Part shown: positions 34,034 through 41,611 of the stretch, piece after piece
Layout of the letters: each line of letters opens with the position of its first letter
How positions within the stretch are numbered: the first letter of the stretch is position 1
NCBI RefSeq assembly: GCF_001874525.1
Contig: NZ_LKAQ01000001.1
Span: forward strand, 917,956 to 981,955
Direction: 5' to 3'
Source of the DNA: Pseudodesulfovibrio hydrargyri
Lineage (GTDB): Bacteria; Desulfobacterota; Desulfovibrionia; Desulfovibrionales; Desulfovibrionaceae
DNA length: 64,000 nt
Translations under genes and position numbers: made by a program
Notes under the pieces: generated by a model
What the model saw: only the letters and a program-made list of their open reading frames with translations
The model's database searches: none
What the model was told of the DNA's origin: nothing

Positions 34034-34620
34034 CCGCCGACCCTCCTGCCGATATTCCCGGTCTCGCCACCGCCTGCGCTTCCCCCTGGAGAGCCGGAGA
34101 GTCCGGCATCCTCCTCCACCGTCCTTGGGCCCGCGCCCCCTGTCCGGCCAACCGCCCGAATCGGAAGGCGAAATCCGTGATCATCAGGATGAACCCACCC
34201 CGTGCGCGGGCTACTCACTTTGTCTCCAAGTCAAGATGCGTGCCGTTTCAAACATAGAGAGGAATATGAAGATGATAATGGAGAGACATGCGCAGCTGAA
34301 CGGCATAACCGCAAAGGAAAACGGACTTTTTCCGTCTTGCCGCACAAGACGGTTCTTGCGCCGCAAGACGGCCGGCCCCGACGGGGAGAGTCGAGAACCA
34401 TTTTCATTGGGTGTTTAAAACACCTTGCGGTTCGAACCACTCTCCTGACCTCCAAGGGTTTTCAGGCGAAAGGCCATCTCGCCGGACAAGATACCGGAGC
34501 GGAGAGGGAGAGAATCCGGGGATGTTTCTTCAAGGATATCGCTGTGTCGAAGGCATTGCCCAGGAATCGTAAATTGTGCTACGTCTGGGGCATCATTCCT
34601 GTTGCAACGGGGGGCACCCC
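34034..34620. other. Divergent regulatory region between the Hdr operon and a sigma54 regulator gene
   Basis: 587 bases without a convincing gene. Features: GTTTCAAAC at 34245-34253 beside a weak sigma54-like element on the minus strand (CGGCACGCATCTTGAC, 34230-34245, with the -12 GC replaced by GA); a set of CCGTCTTG/CAAGACGG elements at 34332-34371; and an AT-richer stretch 34245-34330. It probably contains the Hdr operon promoter (leftward) and that of the regulator (rightward). Confidence 0.5.
34332..34371. promoter_or_regulatory. CCGTCTTG / CAAGACGG repeat cluster
   Basis: CCGTCTTG (34332-34339), CAAGACGG (34345-34352) and a second CAAGACGG (34364-34371). The first two form a perfect 8-bp palindrome with a 5-base spacer; the third lies 19 bases from the second, about two helical turns. 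The arrangement fits cooperative binding of a regulator, perhaps the product of the adjacent gene at 34621. It could alternatively form an RNA hairpin. Confidence 0.5.
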
Positions 34621-36030
34621 ATGACGGACATCCTGATCGTCGACGGCGACGCGGCCTTTGCCGGGGGGCTGGCCAAGTCGCTCCTGGAGCACGGCTTCGC
34701 GTCGAACTCCTGCAACTCGCTGTCCAGGGCCCTGGGCATCCTGCACACCGGCTCGTTCAAGGCGGTCCTGCTCGGGGACGACCTGCCCGACGGCGACGTG
34801 GTGGATTACCTGGCGCATATCCGCGAGGTGCCGTCCTTTCCCGAGGCGATCATCGTCACCCGCAGGCGGGACCCGGACATCGCGGAAAGGGCCATCCAGT
34901 CCGGGGCCTGGAACTACGTGACCAAGCCCCTGAACCTGCAACGGCTCCTGGTGTTGCTCGAGCGGGTCATCACCTACCACACCAAGGTCCATTCCGGATT
35001 CTGCCCGGTTTCGCTCCGGCGCCAGGGGATCATCGGCAACAGCCGGCCCATGCTCACCTGCCTGGACGCCGTGGCCCAGGCCGCGACCAGCGACATCAAC
35101 GTGCTGCTCATCGGCGAGACCGGCACGGGCAAGGAGCTCTTCGCCCGGTCCATCCACAAGAACTCGCCGCGCCGGGACAAGCCGTTCGTGGTCGTGGACT
35201 GCGCGGCCATGCCCGACACCCTGGCCGAGAGCCTGCTCTTCGGCCACGAGCGCGGCGCGTTCACCAGCGCGGACGCGCCCACCGTGGGGCTGGTCAAGCA
35301 GGCGGACGGGGGCACCCTGTTCCTGGACGAGGTGGGCGAACTGCCCATGCCCCTGCAAAAGGTCTTTTTGCGCGTGCTCGAGGGGCGCAGCTTCCGGCCC
35401 GTGGGCGGTACGCGCGAGATCAACAGCGACTTCCGGCTGCTGGCGGCCACCAACCGCGACCTGGAACGCATGGTCGAGGGAGGCGAGTTCAGGCGCGACC
35501 TGTATTTCCGGCTGCGCGGCATGCACATCCGCCTGCCCGCCCTGCGCGACATCACCGAGGACATCAACGAGATGACCTGCAAGTTCATCCAGCGCCATTG
35601 CGAAAAACTGAAGATGTCCACCAAGGGGTTTTCCCCGGACTTCCTGGACGCGCTCATGCACTACCAGTGGCCGGGCAACGTCCGCGAGCTGATCCACACC
35701 CTGGAGCAGGCCCTGTCCCGCGCGGGCAACGACGCCGTGCTCTTTCCCCGCCACCTGCCCAAGGCGATCCGCGCCCAGATCGCCCGCCGGGCCATGGAGC
35801 CGGAGCACCGGGAAGCCAAGCCGGCCCACCACCACGAGATCGCCCCGCCCGAGGCGTTCCCGGACATGCGCACCTACCGCGACCAGCAGATCGCCCAAAG
35901 CGAGGAGCGCTACCTCAAGAACCTGATGGAGCTGACCGGCGGCGACATCCCGTCCTCCTGCCAAATCTCCGGCCTGTCCCGCGCCCGCCTCTATGCCCTG
36001 CTCAAACTCTACGGCATCACCCGCAAGTAA
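34621..36030 (+). CDS. Atypical sigma54-family response regulator (GAFTSA variant)
   Basis: 469 residues from ATG 34621; the 15-codon upstream extension is rejected because it lacks receiver homology. Receiver 1-120: DGD at 8-10, but the phosphoacceptor position is G52 (LLGDDLP) with Asp at 53, and K98 is present in VTKPL. AAA+ domain about 130-370: Walker A GETGTGKELFARS, Walker B TLFLDEVGEL, and the sigma54-contact loop reads GAFTSA instead of GAFTGA. A long linker with HREAKPAHHHE precedes a Fis-like C-terminal helix-turn-helix (SCQISGLSRARLYALLKLYG). No kinase gene is adjacent. It is divergent from the Hdr operon, which is a plausible target. Confidence 0.88.
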   Translation: MTDILIVDGDAAFAGGLAKSLLEHGFASNSCNSLSRALGILHTGSFKAVLLGDDLPDGDVVDYLAHIREVPSFPEAIIVTRRRDPDIAERAIQSGAWNYVTKPLNLQRLLVLLERVITYHTKVHSGFCPVSLRRQGIIGNSRPMLTCLDAVAQAATSDINVLLIGETGTGKELFARSIHKNSPRRDKPFVVVDCAAMPDTLAESLLFGHERGAFTSADAPTVGLVKQADGGTLFLDEVGELPMPLQKVFLRVLEGRSFRPVGGTREINSDFRLLAATNRDLERMVEGGEFRRDLYFRLRGMHIRLPALRDITEDINEMTCKFIQRHCEKLKMSTKGFSPDFLDALMHYQWPGNVRELIHTLEQALSRAGNDAVLFPRHLPKAIRAQIARRAMEPEHREAKPAHHHEIAPPEAFPDMRTYRDQQIAQSEERYLKNLMELTGGDIPSSCQISGLSRARLYALLKLYGITRK

Positions 36031-36056
36031 AATCACCAACTCTCCGCGCTGATCCG

Positions 36057-36160
36057 CCCGCGAAGCGGCACCAAAAGGTTTAGGAAGGAAAGGGGGATGG
36101 GGGTCCGGGGGAAGGGGGAAAGGAACCTTTCCCAAAGGGTTTCCTTTCCCCTTCCCCGCT
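36057..36160 (+). repeat. Terminator-bearing interspersed repeat, copy 3
   Basis: Order of parts as in copy 1: CCGCGAAGCGG, ACCAAAAGGTTTAGGAAGG, GGGGGATGGGGGTCCGGGGG, then a long hairpin at 36107-36157 (GGGGGAAGGGGGAAAGGAACC and its complement). It fills the gap between two convergent genes, and its hairpin end lies 6 bases from the stop of the phosphatase gene. It is about 30 kb from copies 1 and 2. Confidence 0.7.
36107..36157 (-). terminator. Terminator-like hairpin after the sensor phosphatase gene
   Basis: Arms of about 24 bp with tips CCTTT / AAAGGG and a 3-base loop, just after the phosphatase stop on the minus strand. It is part of repeat copy 3 and could also serve the convergent regulator gene. 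Confidence 0.6.
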
Positions 36161-36163
36161 TCC

Positions 36164-38278
36164 CTACACCCAACGCACCACGGCCAGGGTCATGTCGTCG
36201 CGTTGGGGGGCGGTGGCGCGGAAGGCGGTCACGGCCTGATTCACGGTGTGGACCAGGCCGGCGGCGTCCTGGTCCGCGTGCTTGCGGACCAGGGCCTTGA
36301 AGCGATCCTTGCCGAACATTTCGCCGCCGGGCGAGACGGCCTCCCAGATGCCGTCGGTGCCGATGACCGCGACCTGTCCGGGATCGGCCTTGCCGCTGCC
36401 CACGGTGAAGTCGGCGTCCGGGACGACGCCCAGGGGCAGGCCTTCGCCCCGCAGCTCCTCGAACCGGTCCCCGGCCGGGGCGAGGAGCAGGGCCGGGTCG
36501 TGGCCCGCGCGGACCCATTCCATGGTCCCGTCCCCGAAAAGTTCCAGGAGAAAGAGGGTCATGAACCGGCCCGAGCCGTCCGTGTCCTCGAAGACCAGGC
36601 GGTTCACGGCCCGGACCGCCGGGCCGAGCGGCGCGCCGCCGGACAGGAGGCTGCGCAGGTAGGCGCGGGCCGAGGCCATGGTCAGGGCGGCCTGGACCCC
36701 GTGGCCGCTGACGTCGCCCACGGCCACCACCAGGCTGTCGCCGCGATCGGTGCGGCGCGGGATGAAGTCGTAGTAGTCGCCGCCGGTCTCGTCCGAATAG
36801 GCGCTGGCCCCCGCGATGTCCGTGCCCGGGAATTCAGGGTCCCGGCCGGGCAGGAGGCTGAGCTGGACCTCCTGGGCCACCTCCAGGGAATTCTGCATGC
36901 GCACCTTGTCCCGGAGTTCGGGGATCATGGCGTTGAAGGATTGGGCGAGCTGGCCCACCTCGTCTCGGGAATGCACCCCGACGCGGACCGAGAAGTCGCC
37001 CCGAGCCACGCTGCGCACCGCCCCGGCCAGTTCCCGGATGTTCCGGGTGAAGAGCTTGGACAGGAAAAAGGCCATGAGGACCACGACCAGGGCCACGGCC
37101 AGGACGACCATGCCCATCTTGGCGTTGTGCTCGCGCACCTGGCCGGCCACATAGCCGCGCGCGGCCCGGGCCTCTCCGACTATGTCCTTCTCGGGCACGA
37201 TGAGCAGCAGCGAGGCGCCGCTCTCGTCCATGGGCGCGAAGGCCCAGAGCTCGCTGCCCGAGGCCCCGGCCATGCCGACGACGCCCGGTTTCCCGGCCAG
37301 CATGGACTCGGCCATGCGCCGCATGGGCGCGGTGTCCTCCGGGGTCAGCCAGGCGTCGCTCTCGGGTATCCACATGTGCCCCATGCCGACCCGCTCGGCG
37401 CGTTCGCGGGCCACGATGCGCAGGCCGGGCTCGCGGGTGTCGGGGTCGGTCGCGGGCGCGACCAGCAGGGATTCGGTGCCCTCTGGAAACGGGCTGTTGC
37501 GGCTCTCCTCATGAAGGACCGCGTCCACGGGCACAACCAGGGTCAGACGGCCCGAGACCGCCCCCCCGGCGTCCCGGACGGGCGTGTTCAGGGCAAAGAC
37601 CATGCGCCCGGTGACGCGGTCCACCTCCGGGGCGGCCCAGGTCAGGCCCTGGGGAAAGGAATCGTCTCCGGCCGCCCCGCCCATGGAGCCCATCATGCCC
37701 TGCCCGCCGCCCATCATGCCCATGGTGCCGCCCATCATGGCCGAGCGGGCCTCGGGGTAGCGCGCCCGGTCGCCGTTCTTGAGGGCCACGTCGATCCACA
37801 GGAGCAGGCCGGGGTGTTCGGCCTTGACCCGTCCCAGGACCGGGGCCAGCCCGGCCAGGGGGCTGTCCGCGCCGCCGGATTCGACGGTTAGCCGGGCGAA
37901 GTCGACGTCGAGCGGCCGCCGGGCGCCGGACATGCCCAGGCCGAAATATTCGCTCCTCAAAGCGGCCAGACGGTCCTCCGGCGGGGCGTAGGCGCCGCTC
38001 CTCATGTGCTCGTGGCCGGAGAGAATTCCTTCCACCCTGGACGCCAGGAGCCGGGCCGTGGCCTCGAGGAGCTGGCGCTCGCGGTGCAGGATGGCCGCAT
38101 GGTCGGCCACCACCCGCTCCAGGGACTGACTGGCCTTGTGCACCAGCAGGTTGCCGCTGCGGTCGGCCAGGCTCTCGCCCATGGCGGTCATGTCCCGGCG
38201 CACGCTGCCCCAGACCAGGAGCAGGGGCGCCAGGGAAACCAGAAGAAAGAAGATAAGCAGTTTCGAGCGAATACGCAT
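36164..38278 (-). CDS. Membrane sensor PP2C-type (SpoIIE) phosphatase with HAMP domain and Met/Gly-rich periplasmic insert
   Basis: 704 residues from ATG 38278. TM1 at 5-23, a Cache-like periplasmic sensor to about 395, TM2 near 400-422 (GMVVLAVALVVVLMAFFLSKLF), HAMP 425-475 (ARGDFSVRVGVHSRDEVGQLAQSFNAM), and a SpoIIE/PP2C domain about 500-704 with SDETGGDYYDF, VAVGDVSGHGVQAAL, GTDGIWEA and RDDMTLAVVRW. Such proteins dephosphorylate anti-sigma-factor antagonists. Residues 181-200 hold eight Met and mostly Gly otherwise (MMGGTMGMM, QGMMGSMG), a pattern able to bind soft metals such as Cu(I) or Ag(I). The Met-rich secreted protein divergent to it supports a metal-related signal. No antagonist or anti-sigma gene is near. 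Confidence 0.87.
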   Translation of the reverse strand: MRIRSKLLIFFLLVSLAPLLLVWGSVRRDMTAMGESLADRSGNLLVHKASQSLERVVADHAAILHRERQLLEATARLLASRVEGILSGHEHMRSGAYAPPEDRLAALRSEYFGLGMSGARRPLDVDFARLTVESGGADSPLAGLAPVLGRVKAEHPGLLLWIDVALKNGDRARYPEARSAMMGGTMGMMGGGQGMMGSMGGAAGDDSFPQGLTWAAPEVDRVTGRMVFALNTPVRDAGGAVSGRLTLVVPVDAVLHEESRNSPFPEGTESLLVAPATDPDTREPGLRIVARERAERVGMGHMWIPESDAWLTPEDTAPMRRMAESMLAGKPGVVGMAGASGSELWAFAPMDESGASLLLIVPEKDIVGEARAARGYVAGQVREHNAKMGMVVLAVALVVVLMAFFLSKLFTRNIRELAGAVRSVARGDFSVRVGVHSRDEVGQLAQSFNAMIPELRDKVRMQNSLEVAQEVQLSLLPGRDPEFPGTDIAGASAYSDETGGDYYDFIPRRTDRGDSLVVAVGDVSGHGVQAALTMASARAYLRSLLSGGAPLGPAVRAVNRLVFEDTDGSGRFMTLFLLELFGDGTMEWVRAGHDPALLLAPAGDRFEELRGEGLPLGVVPDADFTVGSGKADPGQVAVIGTDGIWEAVSPGGEMFGKDRFKALVRKHADQDAAGLVHTVNQAVTAFRATAPQRDDMTLAVVRWV

Positions 38279-38434
38279 TAATCCATCCTGTCGTTCAAGG
38301 GCCGTCCTCCCGCCGAGACGTTCGGGCCGAAACTCGGGGCAAAACCCGTTTCCATCCAGTGTACAGACTCTCCCGTTGCCGAACAGTATATATTTTCCGT
38401 CTCCGATCCAAGGACTCGGATTTTGTGCCGTATG

Positions 38435-38474
38435 CTGCACATAAAATCTGCACATCCGGGACAATTCTGTGCAG
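38435..38474. promoter_or_regulatory. CTGCACA repeat cluster (activator-site candidate)
   Basis: CTGCACA at 38435-38441 and 38448-38454 (13 bases apart) and its inverse TGTGCAG at 38468-38474. The cluster lies 87-126 bases upstream of the sigma54-like promoter, the usual enhancer distance. Confidence 0.45.
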
Positions 38475-38560
38475 TCGCCCGCCCAACAGCCGATTTTCCA
38501 GGGCAAAAAAGTGGAATCACGCATCCCCCAACCGTTCCTCTTGGCAGCGGAACCGGGTTA

Positions 38561-38576
38561 TGGCACGAACCTTGTT
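38561..38576 (+). promoter_or_regulatory. Sigma54-like promoter with TTGT in place of TTGC
   Basis: TGGCACGAACCTTGTT: a perfect -24 block and correct spacing, with one change in the -12 block (GC to GT). It points to the small Met-rich secreted protein gene 197 bases downstream. Confidence 0.55.
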
Positions 38577-38772
38577 GTAAACCCGGGTCCGCGTGCGACC
38601 ACGGCGGCGCGGCCACCGCATTCATGCCCGGCAGCCTAAGCCCCGCCCGTGCCCGTGTTCCCGACGCCCGGCCCCGGCCGGAGGAAAAAGCGACAACCAC
38701 CCTCTCCCCGGCGGCCCCGAACAGGACCGGCGGGGAGCGAAGAGCGGGCATGCCCCGCAAAAGGAGAACCAC

Positions 38773-39210
38773 ATGAACAAGGTCACCCCTCTCATCCTGA
38801 CCTTCACCCTGACTCTGATGGCGGGTTCCCTGGCCCTGGCCATGGACGACGATCTCCGGCCCGAATACGTGGCCATGCGCCAGGACGTGCTCGCCATGGA
38901 CAACAGCATGCGCGGGATGGAGCAGGCCGTAAAAGGGCTGGAGGACCCGTCCCAGTGCCAGGAGGCCCTGAAAGAATTGAACGGCCACATGACGGAGATG
39001 CGCCGGCACATGCTCAAGGTGGAGGCCTACGCCGAGCAGTCCGGCGACATGACCCTGACCGCCTCCCTGCACCAGCTGGACAAGGCCATGACCGCCACCA
39101 TGCAGGGCATGGGCCAGTGCCTCAGGGACAGGGACACGGCCATCCCCCTGGTCCGGGATGGCGTCACCCGGATGCGGACCGCCCTCGACGTTATCAGGAC
39201 CGACACCTAG
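38773..39210 (+). CDS. Small exported Met-rich helical protein
   Basis: 145 residues starting at ATG 38773 behind AAGGAGAACCAC. A signal peptide (MNKVTPLILTFTLTLMAGSLALA) gives a mature protein of about 122 residues, predicted all-helical and amphipathic. It has about 12 methionines and two cysteines (PSQCQEAL, GMGQCLRD). The Met spacing (MRQDVLAMDNSMRGME, MTEMRRHML, MTATMQGMG) resembles periplasmic metal-handling or cytochrome b562-like four-helix proteins, but no haem motif is seen. It is divergent from a sensor phosphatase whose sensor also carries a Met-rich insert. A copper or silver link is inferred; no known family could be named. Confidence 0.75.
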   Translation: MNKVTPLILTFTLTLMAGSLALAMDDDLRPEYVAMRQDVLAMDNSMRGMEQAVKGLEDPSQCQEALKELNGHMTEMRRHMLKVEAYAEQSGDMTLTASLHQLDKAMTATMQGMGQCLRDRDTAIPLVRDGVTRMRTALDVIRTDT

Positions 39211-39234
39211 CCCCGCGCCGCCAAACGTGAAAAA

Positions 39235-39260
39235 GGCCCGGAAGGTTTCCCTCCGAGCCC
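39235..39260 (+). terminator. Weak terminator-like hairpin
   Basis: GGCCCGGAAGG / CCCTCCGAGCC arms with mismatches around TTT, between the stops of the Met-rich protein gene and the convergent LysE gene, and followed by GAAAAGG. Low stability compared with other hairpins here. Confidence 0.35.
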
Positions 39261-39286
39261 GAAAAGGCGTGTGCGAAGCGTTTGGA

Positions 39287-39928
39287 TCAGACGCGGTCGC
39301 TGAGCAGGATGCCCCCGCCCATGGCGATGAACAGTCCGCCGGTGAGCTTGTCGATCCTGCGCCCGAAGTCCTTGAACGAGAAACGGTGGCCCAGGGAGGC
39401 TATCAGGTACGAATAGCCCAGGTGCACACTGGTCACGATCCCGCAGATGGTCACGAACATGACCGTGAACTGCTCGGAAACCGGGTGCGCCGTATCCAGG
39501 AACTGCGGCAGGAAGGCGGACAGGAATATCAGGGTCTTGGGGTTGCTCGCCGAAACCAGGAAGGCCTCCAGGAAGAGGCTGCGCCTTCCCCTGCCCGCGG
39601 CGGGCGCGGCCTCGGCCTCGGCCAGGGCGGCGGACTTGCCCTTGCGGGCCGCGCGCAGGTTCTTGACGCCGAGGAAGATGAGATACGCCCCGCCCACGGT
39701 CTTCATGACCACGAACCAGAACGGCAGCTCGGCCAGAAGATGGCCGACGCCCACCGCCACCAGGCAGACGATCAGGAACTGGCAGGTCAGGTTCCCGAGC
39801 ACGGTGATGAAGGCGGACCTCCAGCCGTGGCGGATGCTGTTCTTGAGGACCAGCAGCACGTTCGGGCCCGGGGACAGGGTGGTCACCAGATAGGCCAGGA
39901 AAAACATGGCCCACATTTCCATATTCAT
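39287..39928 (-). CDS. LysE/RhtB family exporter
   Basis: 213-residue inner-membrane protein with six hydrophobic segments. The family motif TLSPGPNVLLVLKNSIRHGWRSA near residues 17-39 and GAYLIFLGVKNLRAA are typical of RhtB-type amino-acid exporters. A charged loop (AEAEAAPAAGRGRRS) separates the halves. Substrates of the family include homoserine lactone, threonine, lysine and other amino acids, and the present one is unknown. It is monocistronic and convergent with the Met-rich protein gene. Confidence 0.87.
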   Translation of the reverse strand: MNMEMWAMFFLAYLVTTLSPGPNVLLVLKNSIRHGWRSAFITVLGNLTCQFLIVCLVAVGVGHLLAELPFWFVVMKTVGGAYLIFLGVKNLRAARKGKSAALAEAEAAPAAGRGRRSLFLEAFLVSASNPKTLIFLSAFLPQFLDTAHPVSEQFTVMFVTICGIVTSVHLGYSYLIASLGHRFSFKDFGRRIDKLTGGLFIAMGGGILLSDRV

Positions 39929-39992
39929 CGCATACTCCGGGCCATCGCCGGGATGGCCTTGCTTACATTGAAGAAATTTGCCAGGTCCGTTC

Positions 39993-40718
39993 TCAGACCA
40001 ACCGCGCGCCGCCGTCGACCACCAGCGTGGTCCCCGTGACGTACGGACTTTCCATCAGATGGATATACGCTTTCACGACCTCTTCGGCCGAGGCGACCCT
40101 GCCCGCGGGGAACCGCCGGGCCCGCGCCTCGACATCGGGCGGCTTGGGGGCGACGAACCCCGGGCTGACCGCGTTGATCCGGACCGGGGCGAGTTCCACG
40201 GCCAGGGCGCGGCACAGGGTCTCGGTGGCGCTGTTGATCACGCTCATGGCGAAGTTGCCCGCATAGATGCGCTCGCCTGCGATCCCGCTGGTCAGGACGA
40301 TGCTGCCGTCCGGGGCGAGGCGGCCGTGCGCCTGCCGGATCAGCCTGCACTGTCCCCAGAATTTGGTTTCAAAGGCCTGCCTGGCCTGATCGAGATCGGC
40401 TTCGACAAACAGGGCCGGAGACAGCGGGGGCCGCGTGGCGACGACCATGTGGTCGATGTTCCCGACCCGCTCCAGTCCGCTTTCCACGTCCTCTTCCGAC
40501 GTGACGTCGAGGGAAACCGTTTCGATCCCGGCCCCGACGGCCTCGGCCAGTTCCTCGTGCCGGTCCGAAGCGGTGCGGGAGGCGATGACCACCTCTGCGC
40601 CGCGCCCGCGGGCCAGGCGGGAAACCATGAGGCCGAGCCCGGAACTTCCCCCGACGACGAGCACTCGCTTGTTCTTCAATCCGCCCATGATACCGTTCTC
40701 CGCAATCGATTCCCTCAT
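39993..40718 (-). CDS. Short-chain dehydrogenase/reductase (SDR)
   Basis: 241 residues (231 if the ATG at 40688 is used; both starts have a possible ribosome site). Cofactor motif VLVVGGSSGLGLMVSRLA with SRTASDR suggests NADP(H) preference, and VVATRPPLS replaces the common NNAG. The catalytic Ser is in VLTSGIAG. The usual YxxxK is altered: AGNFAMSVINSATETLCRALA has Phe-Ala-Met-Ser where Tyr-xxx-Lys is expected, so Tyr and Lys are apparently missing. The C-terminal EVVKAYIHLMESPYVTGTTLVVDGGARLV is normal. It is divergent from the DUF599 gene. It may be non-catalytic or use other residues. Confidence 0.8.
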   Translation of the reverse strand: MRESIAENGIMGGLKNKRVLVVGGSSGLGLMVSRLARGRGAEVVIASRTASDRHEELAEAVGAGIETVSLDVTSEEDVESGLERVGNIDHMVVATRPPLSPALFVEADLDQARQAFETKFWGQCRLIRQAHGRLAPDGSIVLTSGIAGERIYAGNFAMSVINSATETLCRALAVELAPVRINAVSPGFVAPKPPDVEARARRFPAGRVASAEEVVKAYIHLMESPYVTGTTLVVDGGARLV

Positions 40719-40889
40719 GTGAAGCTTCCCTCTCTACTGGACGGCGCGTGGCAAGGCAACCGGCAATTTCCACCTGTGGCGGGCGGGAACCCGGCCGTGC
40801 AGATGTATTTTTCACGGCTTGGCAAAATCCCGCCAATCAGGCTATCCTTGCGGGCGAGACGACGACCCGCCTCGGGAGGATGCGTGATA

Positions 40890-41606
40890 ATGCAAGACTT
40901 TTTCGCCCCACACCTGCTGGATCTGCTCTGCCTGGCCCTGTCCGCCGGGCTCTTTACCTTCTACCACCTGTACGTGCGCCACAAGCTCAAGGACAACCCG
41001 ACCTATTCCCTGTACGGGGCCACCACCATCGCCAGGACGGCCTGGGTGCTCAACGTCATGGAGGAGAAGAACGACATCCTGGCCGTGCAGACCCTGCGCA
41101 ACTCGACCATGGCCGCCACCTTCCTGGCATCGACCTCCATCCTCCTGGCCGTGGGGCTGCTGAGCCTGTCCGGCCAGGCCGACAAACTGGGCCAGACCTG
41201 GCACGCCCTGAACCTGTTCGGTTCCAGGGCCGAGAGCACCATCACCCTCAAGCTGCTGATCATCCTCGGCAACCTGTTCATCGCGTTCTTCAATTTTTCC
41301 TTCGCCATCCGGCTATTCAGCCACGTGGGCTTTTTGATCAACACCCCGCCCGAGGAGGGCAGCTACGGGTCGTCCATCACCTTTGTGGCCATGGAACTGA
41401 ACAAGGCGGGCGGCTACTTCCACATCGGCATGCGGGCCTACTACTTCCTGGTGCCGCTCATCTTCTGGCTGTTCAGCCCCCTGTTCATGCTCGCGGCCAC
41501 AGTCACCCTGGTGGGGCTCATGTCGCGCATAGAGAAGACCCCGCACCTGGACTGCGAATACCTGGGAGCCCTGTTCAAGAACTCCTGCCCCCTGCCGCGC
41601 AAGTAG
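40890..41606 (+). CDS. DUF599 domain membrane protein
   Basis: 238 residues with four membrane segments, matching DUF599 proteins of unknown function. The conserved start FFAPHLLDLLCLALSAGLFTFYHLYV, the RTAWVLNVMEEKNDILAVQTLRNSTMAATFLASTS block and the HIGMRAYYFLVPLIFWLF segment are visible. The ATG at 40890 lies 10 bases after GGGAGG; a GTG at 40884, two codons earlier, is equally possible. It is a single gene, convergent with a USP gene that ends 5 bases away. No function can be assigned. Confidence 0.82.
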   Translation: MQDFFAPHLLDLLCLALSAGLFTFYHLYVRHKLKDNPTYSLYGATTIARTAWVLNVMEEKNDILAVQTLRNSTMAATFLASTSILLAVGLLSLSGQADKLGQTWHALNLFGSRAESTITLKLLIILGNLFIAFFNFSFAIRLFSHVGFLINTPPEEGSYGSSITFVAMELNKAGGYFHIGMRAYYFLVPLIFWLFSPLFMLAATVTLVGLMSRIEKTPHLDCEYLGALFKNSCPLPRK

Positions 41607-41611
41607 CCCGG

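Larger units (their letters stand above)
38279..38772. other. Divergent intergenic region between the sensor phosphatase and the Met-rich protein
   Basis: 494 bases. The part 38360-38480 is AT-richer and contains CTGCACA twice and the inverted TGTGCAG once (38435-38474). A near-consensus sigma54 promoter lies at 38561-38576. About 200 GC-rich bases follow before the ATG at 38773, without an open frame of evident merit, so the leader would be long. The phosphatase promoter is probably around 38345-38400 (CAGTATATATTTTCC region, read leftward). Confidence 0.5.

Noticed and set aside
34230..34245. Sigma54-like sequence CGGCACGCATCTTGAC upstream of the Hdr operon
   Set aside because: The -12 block has GA instead of the essential GC and the first base is wrong, so it is not called as a promoter, only mentioned in the intergenic entry.
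36057..36160. CRISPR or simple tandem repeat
   Set aside because: The element is a single interspersed copy with internal hairpins, not a set of direct repeats with spacers.
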